Below are positions 41,876-52,502 of a DNA stretch of 64,000 nt, piece after piece. Origin of the DNA: Haliclona indistincta (lineage: Eukaryota > Porifera > Demospongiae > Haplosclerida > Chalinidae); assembly GCA_964017065.1 (NCBI GenBank), contig OZ024786.1, positions 6,577,047 through 6,641,046 of the forward strand, given 5' to 3'. A model generated the notes under the pieces. It was not told where the DNA came from. It did no database searches and saw nothing but the letters and a program-made list of their open reading frames with translations. How positions within the stretch are numbered: position 1 is the first letter of the stretch; every line of letters starts with the position of its first letter. The translations under genes were made by a program, and so were the position numbers.

Positions 41876-42013
41876 ATGCCAAGTAAAAACAAGGTGCACG
41901 CATGGAAGCACTTCGGTATGTCAGCTACAGGCAAAAAGAAGATTGGGACAAAGGTTACGTGTAGGTTGTGCCAACAAGAGATAGCACTCTCTGGTGGAAG
42001 ATCTGTGCCTTGA
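41876..42013 (+). pseudogene. BED zinc-finger fragment of a hAT transposase
   Basis: A 45-codon frame from ATG 41876 (MPSKNKVHAWKHFGMSATGK) with W..HF and a C..C pair in VTCRLCQQEIALSGG, the first half of a BED finger. The frame stops at TGA before the histidine pair. It lies downstream of the catalytic fragment at 40743, the reverse of protein order, so the two are separate relics. Confidence 0.55.
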
Positions 42014-42202
42014 GTACAGAATTGTCACAAGCTGCTAAGAAGACTATGGCAGACAGGTTTGTCTTCAGCTAAGTCAGGCAATGCTGAGCAAGTCCAGCAA
42101 TGGCGGTAAGTTATTTGATATTGCTAATGAGAGAGGCTCTTCAATCTGGTTATCTGTTCTCCCTCTAAAATCTCATGGATACCATCTACATAAGGTGCCT
42201 TA

Positions 42203-42858
42203 CGCGATGGCCTCTGCTTGAGGTATGGCTGGGATCCTCCTCATTTATCTGACACATGTGTTTGTGGACTTCCTTTCTCGTGTCTTCAACTGTCCTCGGG
42301 TGGATTTCCATCAATCCGCCATAATGAATTAAGAGACATCACCGCTTCACTCATGAAGGAGGTTTGTCATAATGTCACAATAGAACCAATTCTCCAACTG
42401 GAGAGACACTCCACCCATGCTCTGCCATCGTGGACGACAATGCCCGCTCTGATGTGAGAGTTGAGGGGTTTTGGGACTGTAGGCAGCAGCATGCTCGATC
42501 GCAGCTACCTACCGCAACAAGTCCCCTAAGACCTGTTATCGTCGATTGGAGGCCGGGAAGAGACATGAATACCAAGACAGAATACTGAATGTAGAACATG
42601 GCTCCTTATCGCCTCTCATCTTCACCACTTGGCATGGGTCCTACTGCATCTGTTGTCTTTCAAAGATTAGCCTCTCTCCTCTCTGCCAAACGAAATGAAC
42701 ACTACAGCAAAACTATCCTTTTCATCAGATGACAGATTGGTTTCGCCCTACTACGCTCAGCAATACGTTGTCTTCGTGGTTCAAGATCTACATTTATTCG
42801 TGACCTAGCCAACACAAACATGGACCTTGCCCTTACTGAGGGTCGGGTTTCATATTGA
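42203..42858 (+). pseudogene. Retrotransposon pol C-terminal fragment 2
   Basis: Starts with RYGWDPPHLSDTCVCGLPFS and continues GFPSIRHNELRDITASLMKE then VCHNVTIEP, the counterpart of the RYGW..P..C.CG.....RHNEIRDL....C.NV..EP block downstream of reverse transcriptase in a retrotransposon family of basal metazoans. After frame changes, VEHGSLSPLIFTT, GPTASVVFQRLASLL, LLRSAIRCLRGSRS and LANTNMDLALTEGR appear in order. It is a second, longer copy of the family seen at 39369. Confidence 0.65.
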
Positions 42859-43007
42859 ACTATTTTTATTTTTCCAAATCTATTTGTTACGCCGCCTACC
42901 CGTGGCAATTCAGAGGGCAATGCAGCATCAGTGGTGGGAACTATTTCTTTTGGGTAGTTTGTCCTTAGTTACTTAGTTACTAGTTAGTTACTTATTTATA
43001 TGAAAGG

Positions 43008-43520
43008 ATGAGTGAGTGGGTGAGTAAGTGAGTGAGAGTGAGTGATTGAGAGTGGGTGGGTGAGTGAATGAGGCGGCGTTTATATGACAACGCTATCAGG
43101 TGAAAACGAAGACTTTTGTATCCGTTTTGGTCGTGCGTTTACACCAAAACGATGAAAACGCATAGGTAAAACGGAGACTTATGAAAACGGAGACCAAAGT
43201 GGAGACTTCGAAAACGGAGACATGAAAACGCTCGTGTAACTTTTTGTATGAGCGTACCTCGGCCTTTATACTTGCAAAGAATGCTGGGAAGAGTCGTCAA
43301 ACAGCATCTATCAACAAAGAGTTTCTTCTTTCGCTTTGGTTCGAGGATACAAGCGAATAACAGCGTGCTCGAGCATGCTCGCCCAAAAAACGCCACACCC
43401 ACATTCCATACAAAACGGTGTCGTGTAAACAGCCAAAACGCTGCATCTGAATACGCATACATTTCCCCGTTTTTGGACTGATCGTTGTCGTGTAAACGCC
43501 GCCTGAGTGAGTGAGTGAGT
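43008..43520. repeat. GAGT/GTGA microsatellite split by a MITE
   Basis: A run of GAGTGA-type repeats at about 43,008-43,071 resumes at 43,504-43,520 after a 432-bp element. The two parts were one array before insertion. Confidence 0.8.
43072..43503. mobile_element. GGCGGCGTTTACAC-type MITE, copy 2
   Basis: Inverted ends GGCGGCGTTTATATGACAAC and GGCGGCGTTTACACGACAAC (right end reversed), same orientation and internal sequence as the copy at 12772. Flanking TGA on both sides fits a 3-bp duplication, although the microsatellite context makes that weak. Confidence 0.8.
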
Positions 43521-43954
43521 TAGTTTTATCATAACTATTACATGTAGCTTTATCTTATTTTCTTTATTTTTCTTGTCATTGTGTTTTCATTATGTATTTT
43601 TCCTACAAAATAAAGCAATGGCGGTAACGAAGCTTTAATACCAAAAGTCTATCCATTCAATTCCAAGCAAATTCCGAGTTTAACATGTACTGCAAGTATC
43701 AGAGCTTAGTTTTTAGCCAACGCAGAGTTGTGCCTGCGGACGGAATAAAACGCACACACATACAAACGAACTAACTAATAGCTTTTACTGTAATCATAAT
43801 CTAGGGTGTGGGTGCAAAAAATAAAATCCATTGCTTGATTTGCCTCATGCCAAAATTTGGACTTTAAAATAACCAGAATAATCTTTATTATTATCGCTCA
43901 GCAATGATATGTAGGAATGTCCCTACACTTTTATAATATACATGAACTGCTTAC

Positions 43955-44101
43955 CTCAGTCGATCCAGTAAAGCCAACTTTGTCCACTAGTTTGTGTGTA
44001 GCCAGTAAGCTGCCAAATGATCCAGTACCAGTGACCACATTGAACACACCAGGAGGAAGACCAGCTTCAGCACATATCTCAGCAAATAGCAGAGCAGTTA
44101 G
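43955..44101 (-). CDS. ALDH16A1: ALDH16-like aldehyde dehydrogenase exon, cut by gap
   Basis: Read on the - strand from the gap edge, 49 codons encode [40 protein letters not shown] and KVGFTGSTE, then a GTAAG donor in phase 0. [13 protein letters not shown] and FTGSTE are standard ALDH landmarks preceding the LELGGKSP region, which is exactly what the exon at 33460-33612 supplies. The exon's 5' part is lost in the N run. The upstream exons should lie beyond 44,302 but only transporter-duplication DNA is seen there. Confidence 0.8.
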
Positions 44102-44301
44102 NNNNNNNNNNNNNNNNNNNNNNNNNNNNNNNNNNNNNNNNNNNNNNNNNNNNNNNNNNNNNNNNNNNNNNNNNNNNNNNNNNNNNNNNNNNNNNNNNNN
44201 NNNNNNNNNNNNNNNNNNNNNNNNNNNNNNNNNNNNNNNNNNNNNNNNNNNNNNNNNNNNNNNNNNNNNNNNNNNNNNNNNNNNNNNNNNNNNNNNNNNN
44301 N
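44102..44301. other. Assembly gap (200 N)
   Basis: Exactly 200 unknown bases. To the left is the ALDH exon; to the right the sequence starts inside a MITE belonging to the inverted duplication. The true distance and even adjacency are unproven. Confidence 1.
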
Positions 44302-44721
44302 CAGTGTTTACACTACACTGATCAGTCCAAAAACGGGGGAAATGTATGCGTATTCAGCTGCAGCGTTTTGGTTGTTTACACGACACTGTTTTGTATGGAA
44401 TGTGGGTGTGGCGTTTTTAGGCGAGCACGCTGTTATTCGCTTGTATGCACGAACCAAAGCGAAAAAAGAAACTCTTTGTTGATAGATGCTGTTTGACGAC
44501 TCTTCCCAGCATTCTTTGCAAGTATAAAGGCTGAGGTACGCTCATACAAAATGTTACACGAGCGTTTTCATGTCTCCGTTTTCGAGGTCTCCACTTTGGT
44601 CTCCGTTTTCATAAGTCTCCGTTTTACCTATGCGTTTTCATCGTTTTGGTATAAACGTACGACCAAAACGGATACAAAAGTCTTCGTTTTTACCTGATAG
44701 CGTTGTTGTGTAAACACTGCC
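44302..44721. mobile_element. GGCGGCGTTTACAC-type MITE, copy 3 (inverted)
   Basis: Reverse-complement copy of the 12772 element, ending CACTGCC at 44721 followed by CTA. The other end runs into the gap, so its first bases and flank are missing. Confidence 0.75.
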
Positions 44722-45951
44722 CTAGTAATAAAATTGTGTACATATAAATGGTATGCATAATATAATTGCCTGGAATTATTTAGCTCGTATGAATCTGAGG
44801 GCATTGGGAGCTAGTTGCTGCTTTTGTTACGGTTTTCCTTTTTTGAGCTACTATAGAGCTGGCTTTCTTGGAATTTGCAGAAAAAAACATAATTGTTATT
44901 TCAAAAATGTTAGTCTAAACAGAGACAGAGCAAGGTTTGGATGTCTCGTTCATTCATCACATGAAGCTGATCTTGGAAAGAAACCACCAAAACTTCTTTC
45001 TTGCTTCAAACAAATGAGTCCTTCATCAGGTGTAAGCAATAATCGTCAAGGCGAAATCCTAACATGGCGGCTGTTCTAAAAATAGTAGTTTCCATATAAG
45101 AACTATAATCCATATAAGGTTTATAAGTAATAAATATTTCAACCATGCCTCCACCCGGTACCCGCTCCCACACACCAATCGAGCGCACATGGTCTGTTGC
45201 AAACTCGATACCATGGCTACCACCGCCAGTATACAAACAGCTGAGATCGAGAGTTCGGAGACCGATCGCCGAGAGCGTGCAATCAAGATCGTGCAATTCT
45301 AGCAATCGTGTCTTAGCAATGGCTGACAGTGGCGTCTTCTCTTTAGCATTTTGTCTCACCCTTCCAGATGAAGAATATCTTGAAGGGCTTGTGGTAAAAT
45401 GTAAGCCGACTTCGCTTAGAGGCCCGCTCCATAGCTAGCTCGCTGGGGTTCGACAATCACCATGGATCACTCGATCAGAGTCAGAACGTCGATCTAAAGT
45501 CCCGCGACGAATCCTATATTATTAAAAATGGGCGTGTACTAGTTGTTACATCCGCAGACGTCACATTTATACTTTATATGGAAAGAAACCAAAAATAGCA
45601 AGTCCGCCATATTAGGATTTCGCCGTTATATGGGGTAGTGTTCAGAGTTACATGCTCCCTTGTTTATATGCGCTCCTGCTCTGACAGTGTCTTTGGAACA
45701 CCCATACAGTAGCTTAACTCATCGATTTTCATATAGTTTTCAGAATCACAATTTGTAACGACATCTCTCGTCTGATCTTCTCAATCTATAGTTATTTATT
45801 TTTCTACAACACAAGTCATCAAATAGTTTCTACAAAAGATTCAAAATTGTTAGTGCATTAGTTCATATGTACATAGGCACAGACTGACTAGTTTAACTAT
45901 CAAACCTTCTACTAAATGTCAGACAAGATAAAAGAATAAGTATTGTGTTGT
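44722..45951. other. 3' flank of inverted copy D with rearranged spacer
   Basis: Mirror of the D-D2 spacer with a deletion: sequence equivalent to the repeat-unit region near 12,430-12,760 (44,722-45,052) is joined directly to the middle of a CAGGAG element (45,053-45,678), losing one element end and about 300 bases of flank. No gene is present; ORFs here are element or repeat-unit sequence. Confidence 0.6.
45053..45678. mobile_element. CAGGAG element, truncated copy (inverted)
   Basis: Reverse-complement copy of the 16387-17068 element. One end is intact (GCGCTCCTG at 45,672-45,678, followed by CTCTGAC, the reversed target site); the other is lost at 45,053 where it meets repeat-unit DNA. 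Confidence 0.75.
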
Positions 45952-47675
45952 TTATGATGTAGCACTATAAGAAATGTAGTTTTGAAGGATTGCTCTTCGT
46001 TCTTCCATATACTCCTCCTCCTGGTCTAACCACCTCTCATGAGTGTCCTCAATCATTCCCTGCACATTGACTATCTCGTCTCGCTGTCGGTAGCGGTAGC
46101 GTCTGGACACAAATGAGAACAGCACCAGAGACACCAGGATCAGAAAGCCCTTGACTCCCTCACAGATCAGCCAGGACCTCTTCTCAATGATGAGATTGTC
46201 TAGAATGCCTACTACTAGGTACCTGATGCTGAAGGTGGCATACCACAGACCAATGAACAGTCCCTGGGTAGTGCGAGGAGCCTGGGCACAGATGAACTCA
46301 AACACTGTCATGGAGACAAGCAGAGAAGAGAGACCATTGAGGAGCTGAGGAATGATGAACCACAGGTAGGTGTTGTCAACTGGTTCAGTATCAGTTTGGT
46401 TGAGAGGATCATGGCCAGTTCTGATGTTATAACACACGACGTTATCTTGTAAATACGGTTGTATATCGGATGCTGCGTGAGAGTGATTCAACCAGTATGT
46501 GGTATCATAAGTGAGGACAACTATTATACACACAACAACTTGTAATAATGAGACATATAAACCAATCCACACTTTAGTGATCATTTTGAAATCTTGGATT
46601 TTTGGCATCAGTTTGATGATCACCAGTCGATACAGTGGTATACCCACCACTGTGACAAGAGCAGTCAAATGTTGTGGTTTGTACACAATCAGTAGCAGTA
46701 CTGGTAGTGAAGGACAGCTGGTCCTCTGGAGCAGTGTTTGAGCGGATTCTCCATTTCTTGCTAGATGGTATCCAAACAGACACAGGAGGAGTGGTAGGAT
46801 GCGTAGGAATGTCTTGGTGTCCTCCACCTCCTCATTGGTGAATGGTCCTCCATACTTGTTCTTTCCCAGGTCAATACGGCGTGGAATATCCTCCTCCCAG
46901 TAGGTGAAGGCACTGCGACGCTCAGGGACCTTGTGCTTCCAAGAGTACTTGAGCACTTTGTAGATATTCTTGAATGGATTGAGACTTGCTTCTAGAATGA
47001 TATATTCTTGAAAGCATTGATACTTGGTTCTGGAATGTAAGTGTTTCTTTCCGATGCAGTGCAGGATCAGTGCTACTGAAGTGTTCACGATCAATAGCAC
47101 CATTAAGCAAGTACATATTGGGTTTCTAAATGTTGCAATATTGCTGACAGCAGTTAGAGCAGCTCCGATGCTGGCAGTTGAATAACAGATGATCAATTGT
47201 CCAACACTTTGAGCCCAGTAGTACCAGTGGATGAAGGCAATCAGTTTATGTGTGGGAGCCTCTAGTAGTTGATCCAGTCCAAACTGAATGGCATTAGCTT
47301 CAAACAAGCCTAGTCCAGCAACAAGTAGTATAAAGGCTGGCAGCAGTACTAATGGTACATGTAAATAGCCATTATTTACTACAGTTGAGTCAAATACATC
47401 TACGGCGATAGTGTTAGCAATTGAGTACAATGTTAGGTAAAGGGATCCTCCAAGAAGCATCATCAAGCCGCATTTTAGTGCACGATACCTGGTCAGGTAG
47501 ACATCAGCCAGATGACCCAGCAGTGGTAGATTAGAAACATGATTCCTTGAAGACTGTTTGCAACAATCCGCGATCTTTTTGTCGTCCCAATTATCTGAAA
47601 GTTCAAGTGCCTTATATTCTCTAGTTGCACGAGTAGAGAGCAGACAATCACTATTACAGTGCTGTGTAACTTCAT
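45952..47675 (-). pseudogene. SLC15/POT-like copy D, inverted, 1-bp frameshift
   Basis: The natural start is ATG 47675 (MKLHSTVIVIVCSLLVQLEN), but the frame is lost near 47,525, where the TACC(C)ACTGCTGGG sequence at the end of TM2 has one base fewer than an intact gene. The span is 1,724 bases against 1,725 for copy D. Downstream of the lesion the frame is open to the tail QNYISYSATS. A start at 47691 (MLQRRDEVTQHC) gives a long ORF but its first ~55 residues are the wrong frame, without TM1. TM7 is also altered to HLARNGESAQTLLQ where relatives have HLAGDGYSAP. Either a pseudogene, or a sequencing error in an otherwise intact gene. Confidence 0.8.
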
Positions 47676-49094
47676 CTCGTCTCTGTAACATATGGAGCTT
47701 GCAGTGTATATCATGCTATCATAATATTATCGCCTGATGTCGCTATAATATTTCTATAGACCTTTGTTTTGATTTTGTGGATGAGTAAACAGTTGATGTT
47801 ATTTTTATTAGTAATGTCAACTGATGCATTCTTCGTAAACATGTATAATGCAATCATGTCTTGTAGAGCCTTTGTTAGTACATCAATTTTATACTAGAAC
47901 ATAAAGTGACGAATACAATGGGGTGTCCCTTACATTAAGGATTGTTACATACGTCAACATTTAACCTCAAGGTATACTTTCTGATTCCGAATGTCCATTA
48001 TTGTAAGTAAATTGTTGGTAGAGCAATGTCTTTTCAAGACTCGTTTTCGTTTTCTACTCCAACACCTGTGCGATAGGGGAATGCTTGTGTGAGGCCTTTT
48101 GTGCGAATACTTACTCCTAGGCGATGTTTACACTACACTGATCAGTCCAAAAACGGGGAAATGTATCCGTATTCAGCTGCAGCGTTTTGGCTGTTTACAC
48201 AACACTGTTTTGTATGGAATGTGGGTGTGGCGTTTTTAGGCGAGCACGCTGTTATTCGCTTGTATGCACGAACCAAAGTGAAAGAAGAAACTCTTTGTTG
48301 ATAGATGCTGTTTGACGACTCTTCCCAGCATTCTTTGCAAGTATAAAGGCTGAGGTACGCTCATACAAAATGTTACACGAGCGTTTTCATGTCTCCGTTT
48401 TCGAGGTCTCCACTTTGGTCTCCGTTTTCATAAGTCTCCGTTTTACCTATGCGTTTTCATCGTTTTGGTATAAACGTACGACCAAAACGGATACAAAAGT
48501 CTTCGTTTTTACCTGATAGCATTGTCGTGTAAACACTGCCCTAGTAATAAAATTGTGTACATATAAATGGTATGCATAATATAACTGCCTGGAATTATTT
48601 AGCTCGTATGAATCTGAGGGCATTGGGAGCTAGTTGCTGCTTTTGTTACGGTTCACCTTTATTGAGCTACTATAGAGCTGGCTTTCTTACAATTTGCAGA
48701 AAAAAACCATAGTTATTGTTATTTCAAAAATGTTTTATCTTGGTTTGGATGTCTCGTTCCCATAACCCATTCATCACATGAAGATGATCTTGGAAAGAAA
48801 GCACCAAAACTTCTTTCTTGCTTCAAACAAATGAGTCCTTCATCAGGTGTAAACAATAATCGTCAAGGAGACGTGTTGTCTAGGTAATTTAATATTCTAG
48901 AGCTCAGCTTATCAAATTCTGCAGAGATGGTGTTCGATGATGGTCACTAGGCGCTCTTCTGTCTCCTGGTTAGCAACTTAGCAAGCAAAAACCTGCAATG
49001 TTGTATCCGCAAACCTATTGACGAGGGATGTGCAATTTATTCATTGTATCAGCTCTGCTAGCATTGCCGTAATGTGACGCTTAATCTGTATTAA
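47676..49094. other. Upstream region of inverted copy D
   Basis: Mirror of 12,200-13,639, including MITE copy 4. No gene is supportable. The spacer has the short form, as in tandem unit 1, lacking the ~120-bp segment of unit 2. Confidence 0.6.
48120..48540. mobile_element. GGCGGCGTTTACAC-type MITE, copy 4 (inverted)
   Basis: The orthologous insertion to copy 1 in the mirrored arm, flanked by CTA on both sides (TAG reversed). Both arms therefore carried this insertion before they diverged. Confidence 0.8.
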
Positions 49095-49692
49095 CCCTTT
49101 AAGGCCTATAGCGGCTTTAGCCGCCATAATTGACTCCACCTACTCTAGACGTCATAAAAGTGCAAAAAGTGCTCTAGAAAGGTCAAATCAAGTTGATTTG
49201 CAAAAGATGACTTTACCTGAAAAAACCACCTGTTTTTCGGCGCGCTCTCCCCACTACAACGTACATCATGGGGGGAATTTTAAAGGGGGGTGTCCCCCCG
49301 TTAACCCGGGGTTCGAAAGGGCGGAACCCCTCGCCACTTTTCGCATTTTTAAGGCTTCAGGATGCCCGGAAATGCATACCTGGGCATGGAATATGGTCTA
49401 AACTATGCTGTTTGTTCACCTGGACACCACCAGGTTTTTGTATCAATCACAAGGGCTAAGCGAAGACCGAAATTGGCTGAAAAATGACGAGGACGCAGCA
49501 CTTAAGCGGCTTCAGTTCCGAAGTGGGACTGGCCAACTCAGAGTTTAGTACATGGTTGTAAACTTTGACATACCAGGAAGCAACAGTGCTAGTTTGGAAC
49601 AGCAAACGTACTGCATGTTGTAGAAAATGCAAGACAAACTGTCAGTTTAGAGCAAGTCGAATTTTCGTCAAAATAATTCAGTCCCTAAAGAG
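49095..49692. mobile_element. piggyBac-like non-autonomous element in TTAA
   Basis: TTAA at 49091-49094 and 49693-49696 flank a 598-bp unit beginning CCCTTTAAGGCC and ending CCTAAAGAG. The unoccupied site is visible twice in the left arm (about 12,210 and 17,097: CAACCATTAATACAG). The terminal CCC/CTCTTTA and the clean TTAA duplication fit piggyBac-related elements. An open stretch at 49198-49401 has no recognised domain. Confidence 0.8.
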
Positions 49693-49764
49693 TTAATGGT
49701 TGCTTGTGTTGTTTGACTCTGACAGTGTCTTTGGAACACCCATACAGTATACATTAAAGCTTAA

Positions 49765-50445
49765 GGTGGCGGGCACCCGTTCGCTATGAATATTAATGAG
49801 ATTTTTAGACTGAGGGCTCAGAACGTCCGACTGAAAGATCCAAGCAGTGCAAAACTCGCTGCGAAGCATCATACTATGCGTCCTAGCATATAAAACAACT
49901 CTCGGCAAAATCTGTAGAGCGTGAAGTGCACGGCTTACACGAACGTTGTAGCAATTTTTCTCGCCAAATTTGTGAACGTGAGCGGCTAGCAGGACCACGA
50001 TCAGCAGCCCAATAGTAAGCTATTACAAATTTCTAGGTCGTGTCGGATGCTTTTCTGAAAATTACTTCCTTCATCTGATTTATGCGCTTATATCGTCGAG
50101 AATACGCCAGTGGGCTACACAAAGCCAGAGCTACCTAAATTTTAAGAACGAATTTCCACAAAACCATCCGACACGACCTAGAAATTTGTAATAGCTTACT
50201 ATTGGGCTGCTGATCGTGGTCCTGCTAGCCACTCACGTTCACAAATTTGGCGAGAAAAATTGCTACAACGTTCGTGTAAGCCGTGCACTTCACGCTCTAC
50301 AGATTTTGCCGAGAGTTGTTTTATATGCTAGGACGCATAGTATGATGCTTCGCAGCGAGTTTTGCACTGCTTGGGTCTTTCAGTCGGACGTTCTGAGCCC
50401 TCTAAAAATCTCATTAATATTCATAGCGAACGGGTGCCCGCCACC
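49765..50445. mobile_element. 681-bp foldback element in TTAA
   Basis: Arms beginning GGTGGCGGGCACCCGTTCGC on both sides (right reversed) extend roughly 300 bp each around a centre at about 50,070-50,150. TTAA at 49761-49764 and 50446-50449. It is similar in architecture to the 15612 element but has different termini. The same TTAA is uninterrupted at about 12,143 in the left arm. Confidence 0.85.
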
Positions 50446-50449
50446 TTAA

Positions 50450-52252
50450 CCCTCTTACCGCGATTAATTGTAAACGTTACTCCACCCACGTCACGCGATG
50501 GCTGTTTTTGAATTGTGACAGCTATCTCGGTACTGCGCTTTGTCTCTGCTCTGGACGCTTCAGCGCGGAAGCTAGAGGTACGACAATGTTTTCTCAACCT
50601 GTTCTATGTCCTGGGCTACTATTATTTGTCCATCAAAGCTTGAGTTGGACCGTCAAAGCTATCTGCTACCTTCATACACTTACGCGAGCAACTATTCTTC
50701 GCTTCTTCCCTACACCACACAGCGTCAGCTGTACCAGGAACCTTCTGTGTTGTTCATAACTGGACCTTGGCCATTGTGAAAGACTGTTTGAGTGTGATAA
50801 CGACATCATCAACGGCTTTCAACTTGTACCGGGCGTGTCTAACTCCACCTACCTCACCGCCATTTTACCAATCATGTTGCTGTAACTTGGAGAGCAGTTT
50901 GTTCCGCTTCTACTCTCCTCTGCGTGTTTGCTACAGCTAAGTGAGTATTGTCTATCATACTAGTGTACTCCAGAGCTTACCTAGTAAACTTTTAAGCTTT
51001 GTATGACCCGTCAAAGCTACTCGTCAGCTAGTGATGGCGGACGAGTGAGTTGTCACGCTTCTCCTTTGTGTTGCTCTGTGTACACGGCAACTACAGCCTC
51101 TTAGGATGTTTAGAACTTGACCATGGTCATTGTGGGAGCCTTTTTGTGTGTGTTACTAAGCACAACTGCTGTTGACAGCCTTGTTGGAGCTCATTTTCTG
51201 CCTCAACTAGAACAGAAATAATTTCCAGGAGAACACAGCTTTGTTGCTGCACACTTTGTATCACTATTTTACACTTCCAACAGCTTAGTAAGTGTTATAA
51301 ACATCTGGTTTGCCTTGAGCTATCTACCAGCAAGCTATTGAGTTATTTGTGACAATCAGGTGAGTACATTTTTATACCTATTGTGCCAGTAAAGAACACT
51401 GCTTTCTCTGTACAGCGTACGTGAGCGACGTGTGTATCGTCAGGATGCTCAGGCTTGCTATGGATGATTGTAATCTTTAAAAAGGTGAAAATTGAATGTA
51501 TTTATCTTGTGTATAATGTTTGTTTTGCTTGTGTGTGCTTGGTGCTAGTGTCTCTTACATTATAACCAGTAAAGCATGTGTGTCGTCTTGGCTGAAAAAT
51601 GTCGTGATTGTTGTGTGTATTGTAGCTTGATGGCAGTCATGGCGTGTGCATTGTAGCTTGATGGTAGTCATGGCAGTAGTTAGTGTGTCATACACTTCAG
51701 TTGTACAGTTATATTATGCTCATGTTATCAGTGTTATTAGCCTCTTCTCATCTATTACAGTGCTGAGAAACTACCATGCTATCTGCTGATACCTTGACGT
51801 GTTTTTGCTGTCTGCTCAAGATCAAAATACTTGTTCAAGCTTTCCATTACATTTAGTCATTTATGTTGATTGCTGTGATTGATAATAATATTCAAACACA
51901 CACCACCCTCTTCTGCCTGAGTAGCAAACTGTCTGTGAAAGCAAGTACAGCACTCGTCTCAGCAACAAAGCTGTGTAGACACTGTACTATTGCAGCAAGA
52001 AGCTGTCAGTTATCACTGCTTGATGGGCGTTTGTTTACACAGACTAACAGTGTTAGAAACCACAATAAACAAGTTAGAATACTATAGCAACTATGTTTCA
52101 ACGTTGCCAAGGAGTTTTGGCTGCAACAAAGTAAGTTGGCTGGCGCTAGCGGTAGCTGTTTCGAGGTAACGAAGACGCGCATATATATATGCGCGTCGCG
52201 TATACGGGTGGATTACATCGCGCATAAATATATGCGCGTCGCGGTAAAAGGG
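50450..52252. mobile_element. 1.8-kb TTAA element with CCCTCTTACCGCG ends
   Basis: Begins CCCTCTTACCGCGA directly after TTAA 50446-50449 and ends TCGCGGTAAAAGGG; the following bases are TATG where the empty site has TTAA, so the right target copy is mutated. No transposase could be recognised in 1.8 kb, so it is probably non-autonomous or decayed. It contains a short duplicated segment (TGTAGCTTGATGG at about 51,625 and 51,652) and a GCGCATATATATGCGC palindrome near the right end. Confidence 0.65.
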
Positions 52253-52502
52253 TATGTCATCAATTTTCATATAGTTTTCAGAATCACTATTTGTAAACAC
52301 ATCTCTCTTCTGATCTTTCCTACCCTCAATCTATAGTTATTTATTTTTCTACAACACAAGTGATCAAATGGTTTCTACAAAAGATTAATTGTTAGTGCAT
52401 TAATTCATATGTACATAGGCACAGACTGATACAAGTAACTAGTTTAACTATCAAACCTTCTACTAAATGTCAGACAAGATAAAATAATAAGTATTGTGTT
52501 GT

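Larger units (their letters stand above)
33613..43954 (-). other. Long ALDH intron colonised by mobile elements
   Basis: The exons at 43955-44101 and 33460-33612 join in phase 0, so the intervening 10,342 bases behave as one intron. It contains Gypsy-like, BEL/Pao-like, hAT and pol-type fragments, foldback elements and a microsatellite, described separately. Remaining short ORFs (34347-34592, 35172-35375, 36727-37131) have no recognised domain. The size could also partly reflect assembly error near the gap. Confidence 0.6.

Noticed and set aside
49693..50449. Paired ORFs MVLLAAHVHKFGEKNCYNV... on both strands
   Set aside because: Again the two arms of a palindromic element, not two related genes.
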